Source: Siderastrea radians (lineage: Eukaryota > Cnidaria > Anthozoa > Scleractinia > Rhizangiidae). Taken from it: a stretch of DNA of 64,000 nucleotides. Positions 44,973 through 57,332 of the stretch are shown piece after piece. The notes beneath the pieces were generated by a model. That model was not told the origin of the DNA. It saw nothing but the letters and a program-made list of their open reading frames with translations, and did not search any database. The stretch's first letter is position 1. Every line of letters begins with the position of its first letter. The stretch lies in NCBI GenBank assembly GCA_964017195.1, contig CAXHKT010000183.1, positions 911,401 through 975,400 on the forward strand, written 5' to 3'. A program made the translations under genes and the position numbers.

Positions 44973-47900
44973 CCAAAAAGCTGAAAAAGCTAACTGGCGC
45001 TCTCGGCTGCATGCACAAAGCTCCCAAATGCATTCAATCCCTTTGGGACCATCCGAAAAAAGTTCCTTTTGTGCAAAAGTACAAAGAAAGCGCGATATGT
45101 GCGATCCTTAGGGAAAAAACCCAATTTTGGGGCATTCCCAGAGGCTCAAAAAGGTGTTCTTATCTGCGCAATTTGTCTGCGCAAGGCTGCGCACTGGCCC
45201 AAAAATAATGCAAATCCCTCGGGGCTATCAGAAAAAACAGTTTATTGTGTAGAAAGTCTGCGATTTTGTCGATAAGGTGGAAAAAACCCCCTTTTTGGGG
45301 CCTTCCCTCAGGCCCCAAAAAGCTCAAAAAGCTAACTGGCGCTCTCGGCTGCATGCACAAAGCTCCCAAATGCATTCAATACCTTTGGGACCATCCGAAA
45401 AAAATTCCTTTTGTGCAAAAGTACAAAGAAAGCGCGATATGTGCGACCCTTAGGGAAAAAACCCCATTTTGGGGCATTCCCAGAGGCTCAAAAAGGTGTT
45501 CTTATCTGCGCAATCTGTCTGCGCAAGGCTGCGCACTGGCCCAATAATAATGCAAATCCCTCGGGGCTATCAGAAAAAACAGTTCATTGTGTAGAAAGTC
45601 TGCGATTTTGTCGGTAAGGTGGAAAAAACCCCCATTTTGGGGCCTTCCCTCAGGCCCCAAAAAGCTCAAAAAGCTAACTGGCGCTCTCGGCTGCATGCAC
45701 AAAGCTCCCAAATGCATTCAATCCCTTTGGGACCATCCGAAAAAAATTCCTTTTGTGCAAAAGTACAAAGAAAGCGCGATATGTGCGATTCCTAGGGAAA
45801 AAACCCCATTTTGGGGCATTCCCAGAGGCTCAAAAAGGTGTTCTTATCTGCGCAATCTGTCTGCGCAAGGCTGCGCACTGGCCCAATAATAATGCAATTC
45901 CCTCGGGGCTATCAGAAAAAACAGTTTATTGTGTAGAAAGTCTGCGATTTTGTCGATAAGGTGGAAAAAACCCCCATTTTGAGGCCTTCCCTCAGGCCCC
46001 AAAAATCTCAAAAAGCTAACTGGCGCTCTCGGCTGCATGCACAAAGCTCCCAAATGCATTCAATCCCTTTGGGACCATCCGAAAAAAATTCCTTTTGTGC
46101 AAAAGTACAAAGAAAGCGCGATATGTGCGACCCTTAGGGAAAAAAACCCATTTTGGGGCATTCCCAGAGGCTCAAAAAGGTGTTCTTATCTGCGCAATCT
46201 GTCTGCGCAAGGCTGCGCACTGGCCCAATAATAATGCAAATCCCTCGGGGCTATCAGAAAAAACAGTTTATTGTGTAGAAAGTCTGCGATTTTGTCGATA
46301 AGGTGGAAAAAACCCTCATTTTGGGGCCTTCCCTCAGGCCCCAAAAAGCTCAAAAAGCTAACTGGCGCTCTCGGCTGCATGCACAAAGCTCCCAAATGCA
46401 TTCAATCCCTTTGGGACCATCCGAAAAAAATTCCTTTTGTGCAAAAGTACAAAGAAAGCGCGATATGTGCGATCCTTAGGGAAAAAACCCCATTTTGGGG
46501 CATTCCCAGAGGCTCAAAAAGGTGTTCTTATCTGCGCAATCTGTCTGCGCAAGGCTGCGCACTGGCCCAATAATAATGCAAATCCCTCGGGGCTATCAGA
46601 AAAAACAGTTTATTGTGTAGAAAGTCTGCGATTTTGTCGATAAGGTGGAAAAAAACCCCATTTTGGGGCCTTCCCTCAGGCCCCAAAAAGCTCAAAAAGC
46701 TAACTGGCGCTCTCGGCTGCATGCACAAAGCTCCCAAATGCATTTAATCCCTTTGGGACCATCCGAAAAAAATTCCTTTTGTGCAAAAGTACAAAGAAAG
46801 CGCGATATGTTCGATCCTTAGGGAAAAAACCCCATTTTGGGGCATTCCCAGAGGCTCAAAAAGGTGTTCTTATCTGCGCAATCTGTCTGCGCAAGGCTGC
46901 GCACTGGCCCAATAATAATGCAAATCCCTCGGGGCTATCAGAAAAAAACAGTTTATTGTGTAGAAAGTCTGCGATTTTGTCGATAAGGTGGAAAAAACCC
47001 CCATTTTGGGGCCTTCCCTCAGGCCCCAAAAAGCTCAAAAAGCTAACTGGCGCTCTCGGCTGCATGCACAAAGCTCCCAAATGCATTCAATACCTTTGGG
47101 ACCATCCGAAAAAAATTCCTTTTGTGCAAAAGTACAAAGAAAGCGCGATATGTGCGACCCTTAGGGAAAAAAAACCCATTTTGGGGCATTCCCAGAGGCT
47201 CAAAAAGGTGTTCTTATCTGCGCAATCTGTCTGCGCAAGGGTGCGCACTGGCCCAATAATAATGCAAATCCCTCGGGGCTATCAGAAAAAACAGTTTATT
47301 GTGTAGAAAGTCTGCGATTTTGTCGATAAGGTGGAATAAACCCTCATTTTGGGGCCTTCCCTCAGGCCCCAAAAAGCTCAAAAAGCTAACTGGCGCTCTC
47401 GGCTGCATGCACAAAGCTCCCAAATGCATTCAATCCCTTTGGGACCATCCGAAAAAAATTCCTTTTGTGCAAAAGTACAAAGAAAGCGCGATATGTGCGA
47501 TCCTTAGGGAAAAAACCCCATTTTGGGGCATTCCCAGAGGCTCAAAAAGGTGTTCTTATCTGCGCAATCTGTCTGCGCAAGGCTGCGCACTGGCCCAATA
47601 ATAATGCAAATCCCTCGGGGCTATCAGAAAAAACAGTTTATTGTGTAGAAAGTCTGCGATTTTGTCGATAAGGTGGAAAAAACCCCCATTTTGGGGCCTT
47701 CCCTCAGGCCCCAAAAAGCTCAAAAAGCTAACTGGCGCTCTCGGCTGCATGCACAAAGCTCCCAAATGCATTCAATCCCTTTGGGACCATCCGAAAAAAA
47801 TTCCTTTTGTGCAAAAGTACAAAGAAAGCGCGATATGTGCGATCCTTAGGGAAAAAACCCCATTTTGGGGCATTCCCAGAAGCTCAAAAAGGTGTTCTTA

Positions 47901-48600
47901 TCTGCGCAATCTGTCTGCGCAAGGCTGGGCACTGGCCCAATAATAATGCAAATCCCTCGGGGCTAGCAGAAAAAACAGTTTATTGTGTAGAAAGTCTGCG
48001 ATTTTGTCGATAAGGTGGAAAAAAACCCCATTTTGGGGCCTTCCCTCAGGCCCCAAAAAGCACAAAAAGCTAACTGGCGCTCTCGGCTGCATGCACAAAG
48101 CTCCCAAATGCATTCAATCCCTTTGGGACCATCCGAAAAAAATTCCTTTTTTCCAAAAGTACAAAGAAAGCGCGATATGTGCGATCCTTAGGGAAAAAAC
48201 CCCATTTTGGGGCATTCCCAGAGGCTCAAAAAGGTGTTCTTATCTGCGCAATCTGTCTGCGCAAGGCTGCGCACTGGCCCAATAATAATGCAAATCCCTC
48301 GGGGCTATCAGAAAAAACAGTTTGTAGTGTAGAAAGTCTGCGATTTTGTCGATAAGGTGGAAAAAAACCCCATTTTTAGGGCTTCCCTCAGGCCCCAAAA
48401 AGCTCAAAAAGCTAACTGGCGCTCTCGGCTGCATGTGCAAGGCTCCCAAATGCATTCAATCCCTTTGGGACCATCCGAAAAAAATTCCTTTTGTGCAAAA
48501 GTACAAAGAAAGCGCGATATGTGCGATCCTTAGGGAAAAAACCCCATTTTGGGGCATTCCCAGAGGCTCAAAAAGGTGTTCTTATCTGCGCAATCTGTCT
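44973..48600 (+). repeat. Plain satellite units with recurring single-site variants
   Basis: About 10.5 units. GTGCGACCCTTAGG recurs near 45445, 46130 and 47155 (also 43735 and 54679), CAATACC near 45379 and 47089, and AACCCTCATTTT near 46312 and 47339. Variants are shared at irregular spacing but I could not trace a clean larger period. AAAAATAATGC near 45201 replaces AATAATAATGC. Near 48321 and 48373 GTTTGTAGTG and ATTTTTAGGGC appear, which recur in the following block. No gene is seen. Confidence 0.7.
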
Positions 48601-48609
48601 GCGCAAGGC

Positions 48610-51003
48610 TGCACACTGGCCCAATAATAATGCAAATCCCTCAGGGCTATCAGTAAAAACAGTTTATTGTGTAGAAAGTCTGCGATTTTGTCGATAAGGT
48701 GGAAAAAAACCCCATTTTGGGGTCTTCCCTCAGGCCCTAAAAAGCACAAAAAGCTAACTGGCGCTCTCGGCTGCATGCACAAAGCTCCCAAATGCATTCA
48801 ATCCCTTTGGGACCATCCGAAAAAGATTCCTTTTGTGCAAAAGTACAGAGAAAGCGCGATATGTGCGATCCTTAGGGAAAAAACCCCATTTTGGGGCATT
48901 CCCAGAGGCTCAAAAAGGTGTTCTGATCTGCGCAATCTGTCTGCGCAAGGCTCCGCACTGGCCCAATAATAATGCAAATCCCTCGGGGCTATCAGAAAAA
49001 ACAGTTTATTGTGTAGAAAGTCTGCGATTTTGTCGATAAGGTGGAAAAAAACCCCATTTTGGGGCCTTCCCTCAGGCCCCAAAAAGCTCAAAAAGCTAAC
49101 TGGCGCTCTCGGCTGCATGCACAAGGCTAACAAATGCATTCAATCCCCTTGGGACCATCCGAAAAAAATTCCTTTTGTGCAAAAGTACAAAGAAAGCGCG
49201 ATATGTGCGATCCTTAGGGAAAAAACCCCATTTTGGGGCATTCCCAGAGGCTCAAAAAGGTGTTCTTATCTGCGCAATCTGTCTGCGCAAGGCTGCGCAC
49301 TGGCCCAATAATAATGCAAATCCCTCGGGGCTATCAGAAAAAACAGTTTATTGTGTAGAAAGTCTGCGATTTTGTCGATAAGGTGGAAAAAAACCCCATT
49401 TTGGGGCCTTCCCTCAGGCCCCAAAAAGCACAAAAAGCTAACTGGCGCTCTCGGCTGCATGCACAAAGCTCCCAAATGCATTCAATCCCTTTGGGACCAT
49501 CCGAAAAAAATTCCATTTGTGCAAAAGTACAAAGAAAGCGCGATATGTGCGATCCTTAGGGAAAAAAACCCCATTTTGGGGCATTCCCAGAGGCTCAAAA
49601 AGGTGTTCTTATCTGCGCAATTTGTCTGCGCAAGGCTGCGCACTGGCCCAATAATAATGCAAATCCCTCGGGGCTATCAGAAAAAACAGTTTGTAGTGTA
49701 GAAAGTCTGCGATTTTGTCGATAAGGTGGAAAAAAACCCCATTTTTAGGGCTTCCCTCAGGCCCCAAAAAGCTCAAAAAGCTAACTGGCGCTCTCGGCTG
49801 CATGCACAAGGCTCCCAAATGCATTCAATCCCTTTGGGACCATCCGAAAAAAATTCCTTTTGTGCAAAAGTACAAAGAAAGCGCGATATGTGCGATCCTT
49901 AGGGAAAAAACCCCATTTTGGGCCATTCCCAGAGGCTCAAAAAGGTGTTCTTATCTACGCAATCTGTCTGCGCAAGGCTGCGCACTGGCCCAATAATAAC
50001 GCAAATCCCTCGGGGCTATCAGAAAAAACAGTTTATTGTGTAGAAAGTCTGCGATTTTGTCGATAAGGTGGAAAAAAACCCCATTTTGGGGCCATCCCTC
50101 AGGCCCCAAAAAGCTCAAAAAGCTAACTGGCGCTCTCGGCTGCATGCACAAAGCTCCCAAATGCATTCAATCCCTTTGGGACCATCCGAAAAAGATTCCT
50201 TTTGTGCAAAAGTACAGAGAAAGCGCGATATGTGCGATCCTTAGGGAAAAAACCCCATTTTGGGGCATTCCCAGAGGCTCAAAAAGGTGTTCTGATCTGC
50301 GCAATCTGTCTGCGCAAGGCTCCGCACTGGCCCAATAATAATGCAAATCCCTCGGGGCTATCAGAAAAAACAGTTTATTGTGTAGAAAGTCTGCGATTTT
50401 GTCGATAAGGTGGAAAACCCCCCATTTTGGGGCCTTCCCTCAGGCCCCAAAAAGCTCAAAAAGCTAACTGGCGCTCTCGGCTGCATGCACAAAGCTCCCA
50501 AATGCATTCAATCCCTTTGGGACCATCCGAAAAAGATTCCTTTTGTGCAAAAGTACAAAGAAAGCGCGATATGTGCGATCCTTAGGGAAAAAACCCCATT
50601 TTGGGGCATTCCCAGAGGCTCAAAAAGGTGTTCTTATCTGCGCAATCTGTCTGCGCAAGGCTGCGCACTGGCCCAATAATAATGCAAATCCCTCGGGGCT
50701 ATCAGAAAAAACAGTTTATTGTGTAGATAGTCTGCGATTGTGTCGATCAGGTGGAAAGAAACCCCATTTTGGGGCCTACCTTTAGGCCCCAAAAAGCTCA
50801 AAAAGCTAACTGGCGCTCTCGGCTGCATGCACAAAGCTCCCAAATGCATTCAATCCCTTTGGGACCATCCGAAACAAATTCCTTTTGTGCAAAAGTACAA
50901 AGAAAGCGCGATATGTGCGATCCTTAGGGAAAAAAACCCATTTTGGGGCATTCCCAGAGGCTCAAAAAGGTGTTCTTATCTGCGCAATCTGTCTGCGCAA
51001 GGC
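48610..51003 (+). repeat. 7-unit higher-order block, copy 1 (period 2394 bp)
   Basis: Seven units repeat at exactly 7 x 342 = 2394 bp. Shared marks are CTGCACACTGG with CCTCAGGGC and CAGTAAAAAC (near 48610/51004), GGGGTCTTCCC with GGCCCTAAAAAGC, GAAAAAGATTCC, GTACAGAGAAAGC, GTTCTGATC, GGCTCCGCAC, TTCCATTTGTG (near 49511/51905), GTTTGTAGTG (49690/52084), ATTTTTAGGGC, TGGGCCATTCCC, TATCTACGC, AATAACGCAAATC, GGCCATCCC and GGAAAACCCCCC. This is the most sharply marked block in the window. Confidence 0.93.
50767..50794. other. Extended 12-bp dyad with 4-base loop in a variant unit
   Basis: In this diverged unit the dyad reads TTTTGGGGCCTA, loop CCTT, TAGGCCCCAAAA. Relative to the usual 11-bp stem with TCCCTC loop, the loop has changed at several bases and an extra A/T pair closes it. 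The unit also carries GTAGATAGTCTGCGATTGTG and GATCAGG just upstream (near 50724-50750). The same form occurs at 53161-53188, in copy 2 of the 7-unit block. Confidence 0.88.
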
Positions 51004-53397
51004 TGCACACTGGCCCAATAATAATGCAAATCCCTCAGGGCTATCAGTAAAAACAGTTTATTGTGTAGAAAGTCTGCGATTTTGTCGATAAGGTGGAAAA
51101 AAACCCCATTTTGGGGTCTTCCCTCAGGCCCTAAAAAGCTCAAAAAGCTAACTGGCGCTCTCGGCTGCATGCACAAAGCTCCCAAATGCATTCAATCCCT
51201 TTGGGACCATCCGAAAAAGATTCCTTTTGTGCAAAAGTACAGAGAAAGCGCGATATGTGCGATCCTTAGGGAAAAAACCCCATTTTGGGGCATTCCCAGA
51301 GGCTCAAAAAGGTGTTCTGATCTGCGCAATCTGTCTGCGCAAGGCTCCGCACTGGCCCAATAATAATGCAAATCCCTCGGGGCTATCAGAAAAAACAGTT
51401 TATTGTGTAGAAAGTCTGCGATTTTGTCGATAAGGTGGAAAAAAACCCCATTTTGGGGCCTTCCCTCAGGCCCCAAAAAGCTCAAAAAGCTAACTGGCGC
51501 TCTCGGCTGCATGCACAAGGCTCCCAAATGCATTCAATCCCCTTGGGACCATCCGAAAAAAATTCCTTTTGTGCAAAAGTACAAAGAAAGCGCGATATGT
51601 GCGATCCTTAGGGAAAAAACCCCATTTTGGGGCATTCCCAGAGGCTCAAAAAGGTGTTCTTATCTGCGCAATCTGTCTGCGCAAGGCTGCGCACTGGCCC
51701 AATAATAATGCAAATCCCTCGGGGCTATCAGAAAAAACAGTTTATTGTGTAGAAAGTCTGCGATTTTGTCGATAAGGTGGAAAAAAACCCCATTTTGGGG
51801 CCTTCCCTCAGGCCCCAAAAAGCACAAAAAGCTAACTGGCGCTCTCGGCTGCATGCACAAAGCTCCCAAATGCATTCAATCCCTTTGGGACCATCCGAAA
51901 AAAATTCCATTTGTGCAAAAGTACAAAGAAAGCGCGATATGTGCGATCCTTAGGGAAAAAAACCCCATTTTGGGGCATTCCCAGAGGCTCAAAAAGGTGT
52001 TCTTATCTGCGCAATTTGTCTGCGCAAGGCTGCGCACTGGCCCAATAATAATGCAAATCCCTCGGGGCTATCAGAAAAAACAGTTTGTAGTGTAGAAAGT
52101 CTGCGATTTTGTCGATAAGGTGGAAAAAAACCCCATTTTTAGGGCTTCCCTCAGGCCCCAAAAAGCTCAAAAAGCTAACTGGCGCTCTCGGCTGCATGCA
52201 CAAGGCTCCCAAATGCATTCAATCCCTTTGGGACCATCCGAAAAAAATTCCTTTTGTGCAAAAGTACAAAGAAAGCGCGATATGTGCGATCCTTAGGGAA
52301 AAAACCCCATTTTGGGCCATTCCCAGAGGCTCAAAAAGGTGTTCTTATCTACGCAATCTGTCTGCGCAAGGCTGCGCACTGGCCCAATAATAACGCAAAT
52401 CCCTCGGGGCTATCAGAAAAAACAGTTTATTGTGTAGAAAGTCTGCGATTTTGTCGATAAGGTGGAAAAAAACCCCATTTTGGGGCCATCCCTCAGGCCC
52501 CAAAAAGCTCAAAAAGCTAACTGGCGCTCTCGGCTGCATGCACAAAGCTCCCAAATGCATTCAATCCCTTTGGGACCATCCGAAAAAGATTCCTTTTGTG
52601 CAAAAGTACAGAGAAAGCGCGATATGTGCGATCCTTAGGGAAAAAACCCCATTTTGGGGCATTCCCAGAGGCTCAAAAAGGTGTTCTGATCTGCGCAATC
52701 TGTCTGCGCAAGGCTCCGCACTGGCCCAATAATAATGCAAATCCCTCGGGGCTATCAGAAAAAACAGTTTATTGTGTAGAAAGTCTGCGATTTTGTCGAT
52801 AAGGTGGAAAACCCCCCATTTTGGGGCCTTCCCTCAGGCCCCAAAAAGCTCAAAAAGCTAACTGGCGCTCTCGGCTGCATGCACAAAGCTCCCAAATGCA
52901 TTCAATCCCTTTGGGACCATCCGAAAAAGATTCCTTTTGTGCAAAAGTACAAAGAAAGCGCGATATGTGCGATCCTTAGGGAAAAAACCCCATTTTGGGG
53001 CATTCCCAGAGGCTCAAAAAGGTGTTCTTATCTGCGCAATCTGTCTGCGCAAGGCTGCGCACTGGCCCAATAATAATGCAAATCCCTCGGGGCTATCAGA
53101 AAAAACAGTTTATTGTGTAGATAGTCTGCGATTGTGTCGATCAGGTGGAAAGAAACCCCATTTTGGGGCCTACCTTTAGGCCCCAAAAAGCTCAAAAAGC
53201 TAACTGGCGCTCTCGGCTGCATGCACAAAGCTCCCAAATGCATTCAATCCCTTTGGGACCATCCGAAACAAATTCCTTTTGTGCAAAAGTACAAAGAAAG
53301 CGCGATATGTGCGATCCTTAGGGAAAAAAACCCATTTTGGGGCATTCCCAGAGGCTCAAAAAGGTGTTCTTATCTGCGCAATCTGTCTGCGCAAGGC
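51004..53397 (+). repeat. 7-unit higher-order block, copy 2 (period 2394 bp)
   Basis: This is the second copy of the preceding block. The only differences I noticed are AAAAAGCTCAAAAAGC near 51134 where copy 1 has AAAAAGCACAAAAAGC near 48740, and AAGGCTCCCAAATG near 51518 where copy 1 has AAGGCTAACAAATG near 49124. The copies are almost identical, implying a very recent event, or an assembly duplication. Confidence 0.93.
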
Positions 53398-55275
53398 TGC
53401 GCACTGGCCCAATAATAATGCAAATCCCTCGGGGCTATCAGAAAAAACAGTTTATTGTGTAGAAAGTCTGCGATTTTGTCAATAAGGTGGAAAAAACCCC
53501 CATTTTGGGGCCTTCCCTCAGGCCCCAAAAAGCTCAAAAAGCTAACTGGCGCTCTCGGCTGCATGCACAAAGCTCCCAAATGCATTCAATCCCTTTGGGA
53601 CCATCCGAAAAAAAATTCCTTTTGTGCAAAAGTACAAAGAAAGCGCGATATGTGCGATCTTTAGGGAAAAAAACCCCATTTTGGGGCATTCCCAGAGGCT
53701 CAAAAAGGTGTTCTTACCTGCGCAATCTGTCTGCGCAAGGCTGCGCACTGGCCCAATAATAATGCAAATCCCTCGGGGCTATCAGTAAAAACAGTTTATT
53801 GTGTAGAAAGTCTGCGATTTTGTCGATAAGGTGGAAAAAACCCCATTTTGGGGCCTTCCCTCAGGCCCCAAAAAGCTCAAAAAGCTAACTGGCGCTCTCG
53901 GCTGCATGCACAAAGCTCCCAAATGCATTCAATCCCTTTGGGACCATCCGAAAAAAATTACTTTTGTCCAAAAGTACAAAGAAAGCGCGATATGTGCGAT
54001 CCTTAGGGAAAAAACCCCATTTTGGGGCATTCCCAGAGGCTCAAAAAGGTGTTCTTATCTGCGCAATCTGTCTGCGCAAGGCTGCGCACTGGCCCAATAA
54101 TAATGCAAATCCCTCGGGGCTATCAGAAAAAACAGTTTATTGTGTAGAAAGGCTGCGATTTTGTCAATAAGGTGGAAAAAACCCCCATTTTGGGGCCTTC
54201 CCTCAGGCCCCAAAAAGCTCAAAAAGCTAACTGGCGCTCTCGGCTGCATGCACAAAGCTCCCAAATGCATTCAATCCCTTTGGGACCATCCGAAAAAAAT
54301 TCCTTTTGTGCAAAAGTACAAAGAAAGCGCGATATGTGCGATCCTTAGGGAAAAAACCGCATTTTGGGGCATTCCCAGAGGCTCAAAAAGGTGTTCTTAT
54401 CTGCGCAATCGGTCTGCGCAAGGCTGCGCACTGGCCCAATAATAATGCAAATCCCTCGGGGCTATCAGAAAAAACAGTTTATTGTGTAGAAAGTCTGCGA
54501 TTTTGTCGATAAGGTGGAAAAAAATCCCATTTTGGGGCCTTCCCTTAGGCCCCAAAAAGCTCAAAAAGCTAACTGGCGCTCTCGGCTGCATGCACAAAGC
54601 TCCCAAATGCATTCAATCCCTTTGGGACCATCCGAAAAAAATTCCTTTTGTGCAAAAGTACAAAGAAAGCGCGATATGTGCGACCCTTAGGGAAAAAACC
54701 CCATTTTGGGGCATTCCCAGAGGCTCAAAAAGGTGTTCTTATCTGCGCAATCTGTCTGCGCAAGGCTGCGCACTGGCCCAATAATAATGCAAATCCCTCG
54801 GGGCTATCAGAAAAAACAGTTTATTGTGTAGAAAGTCTGCGATTTTGTCGATAAGGTGGAAAAAACCCCCATTTTGGGGCCTTCCCTCAGGCCCCAAAAA
54901 GCTCAAAAAGCTAACTGGCGCTCTCGGCTGCATGCACAAAGCTCCCAAATGCATTCAATCCCTTTGGGACCATCCGAAAAAAATTCCTTTTGTGCAAAAG
55001 TACAAAGAAAGCGCGATATGTGCGATCCTTAGGGAAAAAACCCCATTTTGGGGCATTCCCAGAGGCTCAAAAAGGTGTTCTTATCTGCGCAATCTGTCTG
55101 CGCAAGGCTGCGCACTGGCCCAATAATAATGCAAATCCCTCGGGGCTATCAGAAAAAACAGTTTATTGTGTAGAAAGTCTGCGATTTTGTCGATAAGGTG
55201 GAAAAAAAACCCCATTTTGGGGCCTTCCCTCAGGCCCCAAAAAGCTCAAAAAGCTAACTGGCGCTCTCGGCTGCA
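53398..55275 (+). repeat. Plain satellite units between duplicated blocks
   Basis: About 5.5 units near consensus. Scattered variants are TTGTCAATAAGG near 53476 and 54163, an extra A in CCGAAAAAAAATTCC near 53606, CTTACCTGCG near 53713, TTACTTTTGTCC near 53958, AAACCGCATTTT near 54355, CAATCGGTCTGC near 54407 and CCCTTAGGCC near 54542. I see no larger period, gene or other element. Confidence 0.75.
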
Positions 55276-55279
55276 TGCA

Positions 55280-57332
55280 CAAAGCTCCCAAATGCATTCA
55301 ATCCCTTTGGGACCATCCGAAAAAAATTCCTTTTGTGCAAAAGTACAAAGAAAGCGCGATATATGCGATCCTTAGGGAAAAAACCCCATTTTGGGGCATT
55401 CCCAGAGGCTCAAAAAGGTGTTCTTATCTGCGCAATCTGTCTGCGCAAGGCTGCGCACTGGCCCAATAATAATGCAAATCCCTCGGGGCTATCAGAAAAA
55501 ACAGTTTATTGTGTAGAAAGTCTGCGATTTTGTCGATAAGGTGGAAAAAACCCCCATTTTGGGGCCTTCCCTCAGGCCCCAAAAAGCTCAAAAAGCTAAC
55601 TGGCGCTCTCGGCTGCATGCACAAAGCTCCCAAATGCATTCAATCCCTTTGGGACCATACGAAAAAAATTCCTTTTGTGCAAAAGTACAAAGAAAGCGCG
55701 ATATGTGCGATCCTTAGGGAAAAAACCCCATTTTGGGGCATTCCCAGAGGCTCAAAAAGGTGTTCTTATCTGCGCAATCTGTCTGCGCAAGGCTGCGCAC
55801 TGGCCCAATAATAATGCAAATCCCTCGGGGCTATCAGAAAAAACAGTTCATTGTGTAGAAAGTCTGCGATTTTGTCGATAAGGTGGAAAAAAAACCCCAT
55901 TTTGGGGCCTTCCCTCAGGCCCCAAAAAGCTCAAAAAGCTAACTGGCGCTCTCGGCTGCATGCACAAAGCTCCCAAATGCATTCAATCCCTTTGGGACCA
56001 TCCGAAAAAAATTCCTTTTGTGCAAAAGTACAAAGAAAGCGCGATATGTGCGATCCTTAGGGAAAAAACCCCATTTTGGGGCATTCCCAGAGGCTCAAAA
56101 AGGTGTTCTTATCTGCGCAATCTGTCTGCGCAAGGCTGCGCACTGGCCCAATAATAATGCAAATCCCTCGGGGCTATCAGAAAAAACAGTTTATTGTGTA
56201 GAAAGTCTGCGATATTGTCGATAAGGTGGAAAAAACCCCCATTTTGGGGCCTTTCCTCAGGCCCCAAAAAGCTCAAAAAGCTAACTGGCGCTCTCGGCTG
56301 CATGCACAAAGCTCCCAAATGCATTCAATCCCTTTGGGACCATCCGAAAAAATTCCTTTTTTGCAAAAGTACAAAGAAAGCGCGATATGTGCGATCCTTA
56401 GGGAAAAAACCCCATTTTGGGGCATTCCCAGAGGCTCAAAAAGGTGTTCTTATCTGCGCAATCTGTCTGCGCAAGGCTGCGCACTGGCCCAATAATAATG
56501 CAAATCCCTCGGGGCTATCAGAAAAAACAGTTTATTGTGTAGAAAGTCTGCGATTTTGTCGATAAGGTGGAAAAAACCCCCATTTTGGGGCCTTCCCTCA
56601 GGCCCCAAAAAGCTCAAAAAGCTAACTGGCGCTCTCCGCTGCATGCACAAAGCTCCCAAATGCATTCAATCCCTTTGGGACCATCCAAAAAAGATTTCTT
56701 TTGTGCAAAAGTACAAAGAAAGCGCGATATGTGCGATCCTTAGGGAAAAAACCCCATTTTGGGGCATTCCCAGAGGCTCAAAAAGGTGTTCTTATCTGCG
56801 CAATCTGTCTGCGCAAGGCTGCGCACTGGCCCAATAATAATGCAAATCCCTCGGGGCTATCAGAAAAAACAGTTTATTGTGTAGAAAGTCTGCGATTTTG
56901 TCGATAAGGTGGAAAAAACCCCCATTTTGGGGCCTTCCCTCAGGCCCCAAAAAGCTCAAAAAGCTAACTGGCGCTCTCGGCTGCATGCACAAAGCTCCCA
57001 AATGCATTCAATCCCTTTGGGACCATCCGAAACAAATTCCTTTTGTGCAAAAGTACAAAGAAAGCGCGATATGTGCGATCCTTATTGAAAAAAACCCATT
57101 TTGGGGCATTCCCAGAGGCTCAAAAAGGTGTTCTTATCTGCGCAATCTGTCTGCGCAAGGCTGCGCACTGGCCCAATAATAATGCAAATTTCTCGGGGCT
57201 ATCAGAAAAAACAGTTTATTGTGTAGAAAGTCTGCGATTTTGTCGATAAGGTGGAAAAAAACCCCCATTTTGGGGCCTTCCCTCAGGCCCCAAAAAGCTC
57301 AAAAAGCTAACTGGCGCTCTCGGCTGCATGCA
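55280..57332 (+). repeat. 6-unit higher-order block, copy 1 (period 2053 bp)
   Basis: Six units repeat at 2053 bp (6 x 342 + 1). Shared marks are GATATATGCG (55358/57411), GTTCATTGTG (55846/57899), GATATTGTCG (56211/58264), CCTTTCCTCAGG (near 56270/58323), TCCTTTTTTGC (near 56354/58407), CTCTCCGCTGC, GAAAAAGATTTC or its variant CAAAAAAGATTTC, and CCGAAACAAATTCC (near 57027/59080). Private to copy 1 are CCATACG near 55656, CTTATTGAAAA near 57081 and AAATTTCTCGG near 57186. Confidence 0.9.
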
